64,000 nucleotides of DNA from the NCBI GenBank assembly GCA_964505725.1, contig CAZDJK010000047.1, positions 52,358-116,357 of the forward strand, in the 5' to 3' direction. The number at the start of each line of letters is the position of its first letter. Positions within the stretch are counted from its first letter, which is position 1. The stretch comes from CAVRJC01 sp964505725 (lineage in GTDB: Bacteria; Actinomycetota; Acidimicrobiia; IMCC26256; DASPTH01). Below the pieces are notes generated by a model. The model had not been told where the DNA came from. It saw only the letters and a program-made list of their open reading frames with translations, and made no database searches. Of this stretch, positions 14,593 to 23,573 are shown piece by piece. A program made the translations under genes and the position numbers.

Positions 14593-15165
14593 ATGGTGCG
14601 ACGCATCATCGGCGCGGCCGTGGCGCTCGTGCTCGTCACCGCGCTCGTCGACCTCGGGAGCACCGCGGGAGCTGCGACCGTCTCGCCGACGGAATGGGCA
14701 CCCAAGTTCTGCAGCGCCCTGAGCGAATGGGAGAAGTCGCTGCAGCAGGGCGCGGACGTCATCTCCAACGCGTCGACCGACGTCACCGACCTGAAGGCGG
14801 CGCGCGCCCAGCTCGTGCAGTTCCTGGATCAATCGGTGGCAGTGACCAACGCCGCGGTGAAGAAGATCGAGCGCGCCGGTGTCCCTCGCTCGCCGAACGG
14901 GGCCAAGATCGCCGGCACTCTCGTCGGCGGGCTGAAATCGGCCGGTGCGCTGTTCGCGGGCGCCGAGAAGAAGGCCGCCGCGCTCCCGACCGACGATCGG
15001 GACAAGTTCGGCACCCGGGCGGTCGCCATCGGCAAATCGATCACCAAGGGCGGGCAGGCGCTCGGGAAGTCGCTCGGCAAGGTCACCAAGCTCGACACCG
15101 GCGGCTTGCTCAGCCGTGCCTTGACCAACGAGCCGAGCTGCTCCGCGTTGCAGTCGGGCGGGTAG
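14593..15165 (+). CDS. Secreted Ala/Lys-rich helical protein of unknown function
   Basis: A 190-aa protein with a signal peptide (about 1-28, cleavage near STAGA) and two cysteines in the mature part, CSALSEW near the start and SCSALQSGG at the end, which could form a disulphide. The body is helix-rich with many Ala and Lys (SVAVTNAAVKKIERAG, AGAEKKAAALP). I recognise no family. It lies 43 nt after the CAP gene and is probably in the same transcript, so an envelope role is plausible. A GTG 6 nt upstream is an alternative start. Confidence 0.65.
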   Translation: MVRRIIGAAVALVLVTALVDLGSTAGAATVSPTEWAPKFCSALSEWEKSLQQGADVISNASTDVTDLKAARAQLVQFLDQSVAVTNAAVKKIERAGVPRSPNGAKIAGTLVGGLKSAGALFAGAEKKAAALPTDDRDKFGTRAVAIGKSITKGGQALGKSLGKVTKLDTGGLLSRALTNEPSCSALQSGG

Positions 15166-15189
15166 CCGCCGACGTTCGTCGCGGCCGGG

Positions 15190-16137
15190 TCAGCTGCCGA
15201 GGCGGCGCTTCGCCTCCTCGTACACGTCCGGCGGCAACGGTCCCTTCTCCGCCGCCCGCAGGTTGGCCGCGAGGTGCTCCGGGTTCGCGGTGCCGACGAT
15301 GGTCGTGTGCATCTGCGGGTGGCTCAGCGTGAACCGCAGCATGAATTCGGTGCGCGTCGTCCCGTCGAGCAGATCGTCGAGCGTCGCCGACTCCCACCGG
15401 TCCTGGCGCTGCTGCATCATCTGCTGCATCCGCTCCCGAAAGGGCTCGGGGAAGCGGCTCGCGTCCTCGATCCCCTTGTCCGGCACGCCGCGCGCCACGC
15501 CGCCGCGGATGATCGTGCCCGAGCCCGCCTCCGCCGCGTCGCTGATGACGGTCTCGTGCTCACGTTCCAGCGCGGAGTACGGGATCTGGAACGCGTCGAA
15601 CACTCCCATGTCGATGTGGTCGACGATGTTGGGAAGGGTCCCCGACATCCCGAGGAAGCGCACCTTTCCCTCGTCGCGCAGCGCGGCCAGTGCCTCCACT
15701 GCGCCGTTCTGCTCCAGCGTCTCGCGCGACGGGCTGATGTGGAACTGCACGAGGTCGAGGTGGTCGGTGCGCATCCGCCGCAGGCTCTGCTCGACCCCGG
15801 CCCGGATGTTCTCCGGCGTGAACACGTGCTCGGGCAGCCGGCCCCGTTCCGTCGCCGGCTGACCCACCGGGCAGCCGCACTTGCTGGCGAGGAAGTACTC
15901 GTCGCGCCGGTCCGCGATCGCCTCGCCGATCAGCTCCTCGGAATCGCCGTAGTCGGGTGACGTGTCGATGAAGTTGATCCCCCCGTCGAGGACCGCGTTC
16001 AGCACCGCGAGCGACTGCTCCGTCGGGACGGCACGCCCACGACCGCCGGCTGCGCCGCGCAGCTCCATCGCGCCGTAGCCGAGCTTCGTCACCTCCAGCC
16101 CGGTCCGGCCGAGCACGGTCTTCTGCAGGTCGCTCAT
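15190..16137 (-). CDS. Aldo/keto reductase
   Basis: A 315-aa TIM-barrel NADPH oxidoreductase. The catalytic tetrad can be placed: FIDTSPDYGDSEELIG supplies Asp and Tyr, FLASKCGC supplies Lys, and LDLVQFH supplies His. FRMSGT-like cofactor segments follow (FLGMSGTLPN). The loop ILRG of many family members is replaced by GTIIRGGVARGVPD. Two CG/C-x-C cysteines after the Lys are unusual but not diagnostic. The ATG start has GAGGAG upstream. The substrate is probably an aldehyde or ketone and is not predictable. Confidence 0.87.
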   Translation of the reverse strand: MSDLQKTVLGRTGLEVTKLGYGAMELRGAAGGRGRAVPTEQSLAVLNAVLDGGINFIDTSPDYGDSEELIGEAIADRRDEYFLASKCGCPVGQPATERGRLPEHVFTPENIRAGVEQSLRRMRTDHLDLVQFHISPSRETLEQNGAVEALAALRDEGKVRFLGMSGTLPNIVDHIDMGVFDAFQIPYSALEREHETVISDAAEAGSGTIIRGGVARGVPDKGIEDASRFPEPFRERMQQMMQQRQDRWESATLDDLLDGTTRTEFMLRFTLSHPQMHTTIVGTANPEHLAANLRAAEKGPLPPDVYEEAKRRLGS

Positions 16138-16164
16138 CGGGGCACTCCTCTCGCGCCGGCTCGT

Positions 16165-16443
16165 TCAGTCCTCGGTGTCGCGGGCCCGCTCGTCGGCTGC
16201 CGTGAGCTGCGCGAGCGCGGTCTCGACGTCGGAGGCGCGGATCCGCTCGTCGAACTCGTCGATGTGCGCACGGACCTCGTCGTCCGTCTCGAGCGGGTAC
16301 CGCGCGCGTGCCCGCGAGAAGCGGTCGTCGTGGTTGAGGCGCGCCGCGAGGCTCTCGCTCGATGCGTGCCGCAGCGCGGGCTCGTCCTCGAAGAGATAGC
16401 GGAGCTGGCCGGTGAGCCGGCTCACGGGCGGCGGATCGCTCAT
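16165..16443 (-). CDS. Small acidic conserved protein, unknown
   Basis: A 92-aa charged protein with no membrane segment. It is rich in Arg, Glu and Asp, predicted helical (SESLAARLNHDDRFSRARAR, DEVRAHIDEFDERIRAS). No family recognised. It starts with ATG 27 nt upstream of the aldo/keto reductase (in transcription order) and is probably co-transcribed with it. Confidence 0.6.
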   Translation of the reverse strand: MSDPPPVSRLTGQLRYLFEDEPALRHASSESLAARLNHDDRFSRARARYPLETDDEVRAHIDEFDERIRASDVETALAQLTAADERARDTED

Positions 16444-16523
16444 CGACGTGCCACGCTAGCCACAACCGTGATCGCCCCGACCGGCTGCGCGACCGAGATC
16501 GTTCGGGGTTCGCGCCCGACGCG

Positions 16524-16529
16524 GTACGT
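16524..16529 (+). promoter_or_regulatory. Putative -10 box of the HdeD-like gene
   Basis: TACGTT at 16524-16529 gives a short leader that includes AAGGAGG at 16541-16547, a strong ribosome-binding site for ATG 16556. Confidence 0.4.
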
Positions 16530-16555
16530 TGCCGACGGCCAAGGAGGACCTCAAC

Positions 16556-17143
16556 ATGGACAGCCCCGGATTCGTCGTGCGGGTCGACGACACGGAAGCC
16601 GCGCTCGCGTCCTCCTACGCGGAGACCTGGTGGCTGTTCCTCGTCATGGGGATCCTCTGGCTCGTCCTCGGGTTCATGATCCTGTCGCTGCGCCCGGTGT
16701 CGATCTCGGTCTGCGTGATCCTCATCGCGGTCGCGTTCTGGCTCGGCGCGCTCTCGCTCTTCGCCATCGCGTACGTGGGAAGCGGCGGCCTGCGGGTGCT
16801 GGCGATCATCCTCGGCGTGCTCGCGATCGGCGCCGGCATCGCCGCCCTGGTCTGGTCGCACCCGACCCTGCTCGTGCTCGGGGTGCTCGTGGCGTGGTAC
16901 CTGCTCGTCCGCGGGCTCTTCGACATCGTCATCGCGCTGATGAACACGCACGTCCGGGGGTGGTGGCTGCAGCTCGTCGCGGGCATCGTCGCGATCGCGC
17001 TGGGTGCGTGGGCCATCGGCAATCCCGATCGCTCGGTGCTCCTGATCATCAGCATTATCGGCGTGTGGACCATCTTCAAGGGCGTGTCCGACCTGGTCGC
17101 CGCGTTCCACTACCGCGACCTGAAGAAGTCCCTCGCGAGCTGA
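16556..17143 (+). CDS. HdeD-family (DUF308) membrane protein
   Basis: A 195-aa protein with six hydrophobic helices arranged as three repeats, the layout of the HdeD/DUF308 family: WWLFLVMGILWLVLGFMIL, a middle GGLRVLAIILGVLAIGAGI, and WWLQLVAGIVAIALGAWAIG with GVWTIFKGVSDLVAAF at the end. HdeD in E. coli is linked to acid resistance; the function in actinobacteria is not known. The start is well supported by AAGGAGG. Confidence 0.85.
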   Translation: MDSPGFVVRVDDTEAALASSYAETWWLFLVMGILWLVLGFMILSLRPVSISVCVILIAVAFWLGALSLFAIAYVGSGGLRVLAIILGVLAIGAGIAALVWSHPTLLVLGVLVAWYLLVRGLFDIVIALMNTHVRGWWLQLVAGIVAIALGAWAIGNPDRSVLLIISIIGVWTIFKGVSDLVAAFHYRDLKKSLAS

Positions 17144-17192
17144 CGAGCGCTCGACGCCCGGGATGGCGCGCGGCGGCGCTGCGTACACTCCA

Positions 17193-18884
17193 ATGAGTGG
17201 TATGAGCGTGCGTCTGCGTGACCGCCCGCGCCTCGTCGGCATCTGCGCCGGTGCCGCCGTGGTGGAGACCGCCCTCGTGTGGGCGTTCGCGCGCGGCTCG
17301 CTCGGGATCGCAACCCAGGTGACGGCGCCCCCGCCGTTCGGCGTATTCCACGACCTGCGTTGGATCATGGTGTACCACGAATCGTGGCTCGGCTTCGCGG
17401 GCGAGGTGCTCGCGTTCGCCGTGTTCCGCTCGCTGCTGACCGCGTGCATCCTGCGGGAGGCGTGGCCTGGCGACCTCGCACCCGAGCCGTTCGCGGTCAC
17501 GCTCCGACGGGCGACGGTGTTCACCTTGGTGGCGGCGTTGCTCCTCGCGCCGTGGGCGGGGCTGATGTTCGCGATGGCGGTGGTTTCGCTCTCGTGGTTG
17601 TTCTTCGTCGCGGTCCCGGTGGTGCTGATGCTCGCGCTGCTCGTGCACGGCGGGGCGGTCACCGGCAGCTGGTGGCGACGGACGCTGCCGCTACGCAGCC
17701 TCGCCTGGGTGCTGGCTGCGTTCTGCGCCATCACCGTGTTCGGCAGCCTGCTCACGACGTCCCCCGCGTGGGCTCGCCTCCCGCTCGCCGTCGCTGCGGG
17801 CACGGTGAACGCCGCGATCTGGTTGCGGATGGTCGACGCGGTCCTCCATCCCCGGCGCATCCCGCGGCGCGTCGCGATCGCTCCGCTCGGCATCGCCGCG
17901 GTGCTCGCCATCGTCATCGGCGGCACCGCACTGGGCTTCGCCCTCTCGCGCGGCGGGGTCCCGCGGGTCGTCGACTGGGCCGATGCCGCCACCACACCCG
18001 CGCCCGACGTCTCGGGCGCGGCCGGCGCGCTTCTGGTCGTCACCGGCTTCAACACGCAGTGGAACGGCGTCCCGGGCCGGTTCGTGCAACTCGACCTGCC
18101 GCAACAGCGCTTCTCGTACCGCGGCACGCGAGACGGGCAGCCGCTGCCGTACGTGCCCAACGACACCCACCGGTCCCTCTTCCAGCTCGCGCGCATGCTG
18201 CGGGACCAGGTCGACGCATACCACCACGACACCAACCTCCCGATCACGCTGGTCGCGGAGAGCGAGGGGGCGCTCCTCGCCAAGACCTATCTCGCCGGCA
18301 CGCCGCACGCGCCGGTGCGGAACCTCGTCATCCTGAGCCCGCTCGTCGAGCCCGGGCGCGTGTACTACCCGTCGTCGGGCGCCGAGGGGTGGGGCGCGTT
18401 CGGCGGCCTCGAGATCTCGGGACTGTCGTGGGCGCTGCACGACGTCTCACCGGTCGACGTGCAGCCCGACACGCCGTTCCTGCGCTCGATCGTCGACCAC
18501 GCGCCCGCGCTGACGGGGCTCGTCTCCTGCGCGCTCCCCGGGGTGCGCCAGATGGCGGTCCTGCCCCTCGACACCGCGGTGAGCGCGTCGACGACCAACC
18601 TCGGGATCCCCTACACCGTGGTGCCCGCCTTCCACGGCGGCATGCTCGACGACCGGATGACCGCCGAAGTCGTCGGCCGGGTCGTGGCTGGTCGCACGAC
18701 CGGGCAGGACGCGGGGTGGACGCTCGCCGAGGACGTCATCTCGGCCGGCGCCTCGGCGTGGCAGGTGCCCGCCCTCGACCGCTCGGTGAACGACGCCTGG
18801 AAGCGTGACCCGAGCCCCGACGACTGCGGGGCGGTGCGCGCGTACCTCCACCGCGAGCTGGCGGCGCGCGCGTCGCAGGGTTAG
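17193..18884 (+). CDS. Membrane protein with C-terminal alpha/beta-hydrolase domain
   Basis: A 563-aa protein. Residues about 10-265 contain around seven transmembrane helices. The C-terminal part (about 285-560) looks like an alpha/beta hydrolase facing outside or inside the membrane: ALLVVTGFNTQWNG as first strand, LPITLVAESEGALLAKTYL with a nucleophile-elbow-like AESEG, and a PAFHGGML segment that may provide the His. Substrate and family are unknown. The start is uncertain among ATGs at 17163, 17193 and 17202; TACACT at 17184-17189 favours the later ones. Its stop overlaps that of the convergent glycosylase gene. Confidence 0.7.
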   Translation: MSGMSVRLRDRPRLVGICAGAAVVETALVWAFARGSLGIATQVTAPPPFGVFHDLRWIMVYHESWLGFAGEVLAFAVFRSLLTACILREAWPGDLAPEPFAVTLRRATVFTLVAALLLAPWAGLMFAMAVVSLSWLFFVAVPVVLMLALLVHGGAVTGSWWRRTLPLRSLAWVLAAFCAITVFGSLLTTSPAWARLPLAVAAGTVNAAIWLRMVDAVLHPRRIPRRVAIAPLGIAAVLAIVIGGTALGFALSRGGVPRVVDWADAATTPAPDVSGAAGALLVVTGFNTQWNGVPGRFVQLDLPQQRFSYRGTRDGQPLPYVPNDTHRSLFQLARMLRDQVDAYHHDTNLPITLVAESEGALLAKTYLAGTPHAPVRNLVILSPLVEPGRVYYPSSGAEGWGAFGGLEISGLSWALHDVSPVDVQPDTPFLRSIVDHAPALTGLVSCALPGVRQMAVLPLDTAVSASTTNLGIPYTVVPAFHGGMLDDRMTAEVVGRVVAGRTTGQDAGWTLAEDVISAGASAWQVPALDRSVNDAWKRDPSPDDCGAVRAYLHRELAARASQG

Positions 18885-19474
18885 TCGGCTTTCCCCTTGC
18901 CCTTCGCCTTCTGCGCCTGCTTCCACTCGCGGACGCGCTCCAGCGCGGCGGGCGAGTCGATGTCGGCCACCGACCGGGGCTGCGAGTCCGAGAACGGCGC
19001 CGCCACCGCCTCCCAGCCCGCCGGGGCGACGCGGAGCCGCTTGCCGAGGATGGCGAGGAAGATCTTCGCCTTCTCGTCGCCGAAGCCGGGGAGGGCGCGG
19101 AGCCGGGCGAGCAGCTCGGCCGGGTCGGTCACGCCGACCCAGATGGTGGCCGCGTCGCCGCCGTACTGCTCGGTCACGTGGACGCAGAGCGCGTGGGTGC
19201 GCTTCGCCATCGAGCCGGGGTAGCGGTGGAGCGCGGGCTTGGCCCGGAACACGGCTTCCAGCTCGTCGACGTCCATCGCGGCGACGGAAGCCGCGTCGAG
19301 CCTGCCGCCGAGGCGGTCTCGCAGCGAGAGCGGGCCGCGGAAGGCCCACTCCATCGGCACCTGCTGGTCGAGCAGCATGCCGATGAGCAGCGCGAGCGGG
19401 TCGTCGACGAGCAGCCGGTCGGCTACGGCGTCACCCGTGACCGGGATCGCGGTCGGCGCGCTGCTCGGGGCCAT
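18881..19474 (-). CDS. HhH-GPD-type base-excision DNA glycosylase
   Basis: A 197-aa protein of the helix-hairpin-helix GPD superfamily (actinobacterial TIGR03252-like). DPLALLIGMLLDQQVPMEWAF is the N-terminal helix with the conserved DQQ. RLRALPGFGDEKAKIFLAIL is the helix-hairpin-helix. The catalytic Asp expected roughly 20 residues later is probably in the following stretch, but I cannot pick it with certainty. The tail is Lys-rich (KQAQKAKGKGKAD). It likely removes damaged bases from DNA. Confidence 0.8.
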   Translation of the reverse strand: MAPSSAPTAIPVTGDAVADRLLVDDPLALLIGMLLDQQVPMEWAFRGPLSLRDRLGGRLDAASVAAMDVDELEAVFRAKPALHRYPGSMAKRTHALCVHVTEQYGGDAATIWVGVTDPAELLARLRALPGFGDEKAKIFLAILGKRLRVAPAGWEAVAAPFSDSQPRSVADIDSPAALERVREWKQAQKAKGKGKAD

Positions 19475-19539
19475 CGGCGCATCCTACCGACGCCCGCGGC
19501 GCGTCGTCCCGGGCGCGCACCGCTACGCACCCACCAGGT

Positions 19540-19578
19540 TGCGTCACTCAAGCGGGCTATATCCGCTCGAACGACGCA
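19540..19578. promoter_or_regulatory. 39-nt hairpin-forming inverted repeat
   Basis: Outer arms TGCGTC (19540-19545) and GACGCA (19573-19578) and inner arms TCAAGCGG (19548-19555) and CCGCTCGA (19563-19570, one mismatch) surround a GCTATAT loop. It lies between the divergent glycosylase gene and the Thr-rich membrane protein gene. No T-run; an operator or an RNA leader element is possible. Confidence 0.45.
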
Positions 19579-19616
19579 GGTTGGTTGTGTGCCGCGTGCC
19601 GCGCCGGGCGCGTCGA

Positions 19617-19622
19617 TAGGGT
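19617..19622 (+). promoter_or_regulatory. Leaderless -10 box (TAGGGT)
   Basis: TAGGGT ends 6 nt before ATG 19629 with no ribosome-binding site. Confidence 0.45.
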
Positions 19623-19628
19623 GCGGCG

Positions 19629-20855
19629 ATGGCGCAGGAGCCGCCCTGGGATCCGGGTGGGCCCGGGACGGCGCCGGTGGGCCCGGAGCCGCAACCGGCG
19701 GTCGGCGGCGGTGCCGGCGGGGACGGCGCCGGCGGCGCGTCGGGACCCGGGGGCTGGGGTGGCGAGCCGAGGACCGAGCCCCTCGCGATCGCGGCGATGG
19801 TATGGGCGGTCGTCAGCCTGATCGTGATCGTCGTGGGGACGGTCGTCGCGTTCGTCCTCGCCGGCCGCGCCTCGGAGTCGATCCGGCGCTCGGGCGGCAC
19901 CCGCAAAGGAGAGGACCTCGTCACCGCGGCGCGGGTCACGGCCGGCGGGATCGTCGTGCTGCAGGCGGTGTTCCTCGTGCTCTTCTTCGCATTGCGCGGC
20001 GGTGACCACACGAGCAACAACGCGGTGGTGACCCCCACCCAGGCCTCGGTCTCGACCACGCTGCCGCCGTCCACCACGGTCACCACCGCGGCGCCGACCA
20101 CGGCCGTCACCACCGCGCCGCCGTCGACGACGCGCGTGGCCCCGACGACCTCGATCGTGCCGCCACCGTCGACCGCTCCCGTGACCACGCTCGCGCCGAC
20201 GACGACGCCGCCGACGCGCCCGCCGCCGACCACCACGCCGCCGACCACCACGCCGCCGACCACGGCCCCGACCACGACGACGCCCGCGCAGCACGAGGAG
20301 GCGATCCTCGAGAAGCGGATGCTCGACCGACCCCAGCTCGGACCGAGCAACCGCGGCGTGCCCGAGGACGAACGCTTCGTGGTGGCGTACGCGCCCGGTC
20401 GGCCGCTCGTCGTGACCTGGGCGATCAACAACGGCGCGCCGCCGCTCGCCACCGGCACCGCCGGTTGCGCCGCGCCGCCGACCACCACGACAACAACCCA
20501 CGGGTCGTCCCCGAGCACGACCTCCACGAGCACGTCGACGACGACCACCACGACGACCTCGACGACGACCACGGTCCCGACGTCGACCACGACGCCGCCC
20601 CCCCGGAACACGAAGGCGGAGGCGCGCTACGAGGCGCGCCAGATCCTGGTCGTGATACGGGGTCGGCTCCGGTCCCTCGACATCACCAGCGTCCAGCTCG
20701 AGGGCACGTATCCGATCACCGCCGGCGGCGACAGCACCGTGGTGCAGGTGGCGTACTCGTTGGCCACCGTCCGCAACCCCAACTTCGACCCGGCGAAGGC
20801 GTTCGAGGTACCTCCCGCCCAGTCGCTCGACTGCATCAACCCGGCGTTCGAGTGA
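19629..20855 (+). CDS. DUF4190-like membrane protein with two Thr/Pro-rich linkers
   Basis: A 408-aa protein. It has a Gly/Pro-rich cytoplasmic N-terminus (about 1-50), two membrane helices (AIAAMVWAVVSLIVIVVGTVV and GGIVVLQAVFLVLFFAL) as in DUF4190 proteins, and then an outside region. That region has a Thr/Pro linker (about 138-218), a short folded stretch with one Cys, a second Thr/Ser linker (about 285-322) and a C-terminal domain of about 80 residues with the other Cys (SLDCINPAFE). The linkers are candidates for O-glycosylation. Function unknown; probably envelope-exposed. Confidence 0.65.
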   Translation: MAQEPPWDPGGPGTAPVGPEPQPAVGGGAGGDGAGGASGPGGWGGEPRTEPLAIAAMVWAVVSLIVIVVGTVVAFVLAGRASESIRRSGGTRKGEDLVTAARVTAGGIVVLQAVFLVLFFALRGGDHTSNNAVVTPTQASVSTTLPPSTTVTTAAPTTAVTTAPPSTTRVAPTTSIVPPPSTAPVTTLAPTTTPPTRPPPTTTPPTTTPPTTAPTTTTPAQHEEAILEKRMLDRPQLGPSNRGVPEDERFVVAYAPGRPLVVTWAINNGAPPLATGTAGCAAPPTTTTTTHGSSPSTTSTSTSTTTTTTTSTTTTVPTSTTTPPPRNTKAEARYEARQILVVIRGRLRSLDITSVQLEGTYPITAGGDSTVVQVAYSLATVRNPNFDPAKAFEVPPAQSLDCINPAFE

Positions 20856-20942
20856 CGTGACCTCCGCTCCCGGCGGGGCCGGCGGGGCCCGGAACCGTCT
20901 GCACCCCGCGTCACGGGGCGCCGGTTTGCAAGACTCGATGCT

Positions 20943-21560
20943 GTGAGCTCGCTGGGCGTCGTGCTCCTCTCCTTCGTGCTCGGTTCGATCCCGACCTCCT
21001 GGCTGTTCGCCCGGAGGTTGGGCCACGTCGACCTGCGCGAGGTCGGGAGCGGCACGGTCTCCGGCACCAGCCTCTACCGGGTCACGGGGTTCGTCCCCCT
21101 GGCGGTTGCGGGCATCCTCGACATCGTGAAGGGAGCGATCGGCCCGCTGCTGGCACCCACGGCCGTGGTCGCGGCCTTCGCCGGCGGCGCCGCGGTGATC
21201 GGGCACAACTGGTCGCCGTTCCTCCGTGGGGCCGGCGGGCGCGGCATCGCCCCGGCGATCGGCGCGCTCCTCGTGACCGCGTGGCCGGGCGTGATCCTGC
21301 TGCTCGGCAGCCTCGTGGTGGGGAAGGTCTTCCGCGAGACGGCGGTCGGGGGGCTCGTCGGCCTGGTGCTCCTCACCCCGGCGCTCGCACTCTGGGGAGG
21401 CGCGACGGCCGCGCTCGCCGGTGCGGCGATCGCGCTCCCGATGCTGGTGAAGCGCGTGCTCGGCAACCATCCGCCGACAGCCCCCGACGCGCGGGCGCGC
21501 GGCCGCGTGTACGCCTTCCGGCTGGTCTACGACCACGACCCCGCGTGGCCGGCACCGTGA
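20943..21560 (+). CDS. plsY: PlsY-like glycerol-3-phosphate acyltransferase
   Basis: A 205-aa membrane protein with five or so helices. The three PlsY motifs are recognisable: GSIPTSWLFAR (phosphate loop), VGSGTVSGTSLYR in place of the usual GSGNPGATN region, and GHNWSPFLRGAGGRGIAP in place of GHxxPxFxxFKGGKGVA. PlsY uses acyl-phosphate to acylate glycerol-3-phosphate. The second motif departs from consensus (GTVSG for GNPGA), so activity or acceptor may differ. The GTG of the following MFS gene overlaps its stop. Confidence 0.7.
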   Translation: MSSLGVVLLSFVLGSIPTSWLFARRLGHVDLREVGSGTVSGTSLYRVTGFVPLAVAGILDIVKGAIGPLLAPTAVVAAFAGGAAVIGHNWSPFLRGAGGRGIAPAIGALLVTAWPGVILLLGSLVVGKVFRETAVGGLVGLVLLTPALALWGGATAALAGAAIALPMLVKRVLGNHPPTAPDARARGRVYAFRLVYDHDPAWPAP

Positions 21561-22762
21561 GCGTCACCGCGCTCGTCCGTCGCAGGGGGTTCCGCACCCT
21601 CCTCGCGGGCCAGGGAGTCTCCTCGCTCGGTGACTGGATGGGAACCGTGGCGTTCATGGCGCTGGCGCTATCGCTGACCGGCTCGCCGGTCGCGGTGGGC
21701 GGCGTGCTGACGCTCCGGCTGATCCCGGCCGCGATCGGCGGCCCGCTGGCTGCGCGCGCGGCGTCGCGGTGGGACCGGCGCCGCACCATGCTCGCGATGG
21801 ACGCGCTCCGCGCGGTGATGATCGCGATGGTCCCCATCGTGCGCGCGCTCTGGTGGATCTACCTCTTGGGCTTCCTGGTGGAGGTGGCGAGCATCGTCTT
21901 CCTCCCCGCGCGTGACGCGTCCATCCCCGACCTGGTGCAGGACGACCGCGACCTGCCGCTCGCCAACGGGCTCGTGCTCGGCACGTCGTACGGCGCCATC
22001 CCGATCGGTGCCGCGCTCTTCGCCCTGTTCGCGGCCGTGCCGCTGCAGCTCGACCACCGGCCCTTCGCCATCGTGTTCCTGATCGACGCCGCGTCGTATC
22101 TGGTGTCGTTCGCGTGCATCTCGCGGCTCACGCAGCTGGCGGTGGTGTCGCCCGAGGTCGCCGGCGACGACACGCCGGTTCGCTTCCGCGCCGCGTTCAA
22201 GATCCCGCTCGTGGCCGCGGTGATGCCGGCCGTGTTCGCAGTGTCCCTCGGGCTCGGCGCGCTGTTCTCGCTCGGCATCGTGTTCGTCCGAGACGTGTTG
22301 CACGCGTCCGACGCGGAATTCGGCGTGCTCATCGCGCTGTTCGGCGTGGGAGCCGCGCTCGGGCTCGTCGTGCTGCAGCGCACGCGCAATCCCGACCTTC
22401 TCGTGCGAACGCGCTTCGGCGTCGCGTACATCGGGACGGTGATCGCGCTCTTCAGCCTCGCGCCCGCGCTCTGGCTTGCTTTCATCGGCGCGCTCGCGTT
22501 TGGCGCCGGTGCCGCCTACGCGATCTCCGCCGGGATGGGCGCGATCCAGGCGCAGCTCGACGGCCGCGCGCGCGTGCTCGCGTTCGCGGCGTTCCACGTG
22601 GTCCTGCGCGTCGGCCTCGGGTTGTCCGCGATCGTCGCCGGCGCGTTCGGGGCGGTGTTGGGCGACGTCGGCGGGCTGGCGCCGGCGCGCGTCGTGCTGC
22701 TCGGAGCCGGCATCCTCGTGCTGCTGAGCGCGGCGCTCGTCCGCGTGCCCGACGCATCGTGA
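21557..22762 (+). CDS. MFS transporter
   Basis: A 401-aa major-facilitator protein with about 12 hydrophobic helices. GDWMGTVAFMALALSLTGSP and the loop RWDRRRTMLAMDALRA between helices 2 and 3 are typical of the MFS_3 (enterobactin-exporter-like) group. Substrate unknown; probably an exporter. It is linked by stop-start overlaps to the PlsY-like gene before it and the DegV gene after it. Confidence 0.85.
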   Translation: MSVTALVRRRGFRTLLAGQGVSSLGDWMGTVAFMALALSLTGSPVAVGGVLTLRLIPAAIGGPLAARAASRWDRRRTMLAMDALRAVMIAMVPIVRALWWIYLLGFLVEVASIVFLPARDASIPDLVQDDRDLPLANGLVLGTSYGAIPIGAALFALFAAVPLQLDHRPFAIVFLIDAASYLVSFACISRLTQLAVVSPEVAGDDTPVRFRAAFKIPLVAAVMPAVFAVSLGLGALFSLGIVFVRDVLHASDAEFGVLIALFGVGAALGLVVLQRTRNPDLLVRTRFGVAYIGTVIALFSLAPALWLAFIGALAFGAGAAYAISAGMGAIQAQLDGRARVLAFAAFHVVLRVGLGLSAIVAGAFGAVLGDVGGLAPARVVLLGAGILVLLSAALVRVPDAS

Positions 22763-23547
22763 GCATCGCGGTCATCACCGACAGCGCGGCCGCGTTGCCG
22801 CCCGAGCTGGCGCGCCTCGACGTCGGCGTCGTCGAGATGCGCATCGACCGGGCGCCGAAGCTCTCGACGTCGGCGCCGGCACCCGGCGCCTTCGACGTCG
22901 CCATTCGGGAGCGGCTCGACCACGGCGCCCGCGGGGTGCTGGTCGTCACGCTCACGTCGTCGCTCAGCTCGTCGTACCACTCGGCGATCGTGGCGGCACG
23001 GGCGTTCGGCGACCGCGCCGCCGTCGTCGACAGCCGCACCGCCGCGGGCGGCCAGGCGCTCGTGGTGCTCGCGGCCGCCGAGGCCGCACGATGTGGCCAG
23101 CCGCTCGATGTCGTCGCCGGCAGCGCCGAGGACGTCGCCGCCCGCGTGCGCCTCCTCGGCACCGTGCCCGACCTCCGGCACCTCGTCGCGAGCGGACGGG
23201 TGCCCGCGATCGCGGGGTGGGCGGGACGGACGTTCGGTCTCCACCCGCTGTTCGAGCTGCACGACGGCCAGGTGCACCGGATGCGCCCGGCGCGCAGCCG
23301 GGCCGCGGCCGTCGATCGCATGATCGCGGCGGTGCGGCGGTCGCGTGTGCCGTCGGCCGCGCTGCGCCTCGTCGCGCTCCACGCCCAGGCCGCCGACGAG
23401 GCCGACGCGCTCCTCGCCCGGGTGGACGACGAGCTGGCGCCGGCCACCGCCATGGTGGGGGAGTTCGGACCGGTGATGGTCGTGCACACCGGCCCGGGGA
23501 TCCTCGGCCTCGCGTGGTGGTGGGACACCAAACAACCCGGGCCCTGA
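22759..23547 (+). CDS. DegV-family fatty-acid-binding protein
   Basis: A 262-aa two-domain protein. It starts AVITDSAAALPPEL (the first DegV strand with the lipid-head-group Ser), then VVTLTSSLSSSYHSA with the TSSLSGTY-like fatty-acid-binding motif, AVVDSRTAAGGQ, and VGEFGPVMVVHTGPGILG near the end. DegV/FakB proteins hold fatty acids for phosphorylation by a Dak-type kinase; no FakA gene is in this window. It overlaps the MFS gene by 4 nt. Confidence 0.85.
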   Translation: MSIAVITDSAAALPPELARLDVGVVEMRIDRAPKLSTSAPAPGAFDVAIRERLDHGARGVLVVTLTSSLSSSYHSAIVAARAFGDRAAVVDSRTAAGGQALVVLAAAEAARCGQPLDVVAGSAEDVAARVRLLGTVPDLRHLVASGRVPAIAGWAGRTFGLHPLFELHDGQVHRMRPARSRAAAVDRMIAAVRRSRVPSAALRLVALHAQAADEADALLARVDDELAPATAMVGEFGPVMVVHTGPGILGLAWWWDTKQPGP

Positions 23548-23559
23548 CCGCGTCGCCCC

Positions 23560-23565
23560 TACGAT
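23560..23565 (+). promoter_or_regulatory. Leaderless -10 box for lysS (TACGAT)
   Basis: TACGAT ends 8 nt before ATG 23574 and no ribosome-binding site is present. Confidence 0.5.
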
Positions 23566-23573
23566 CCGGGGCC

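Noticed and set aside
20030..20610. CRISPR-like repeats in the Thr-rich gene
   Set aside because: ACC/ACG-rich repeats are Thr/Pro codons of two linkers, with no spacer structure.
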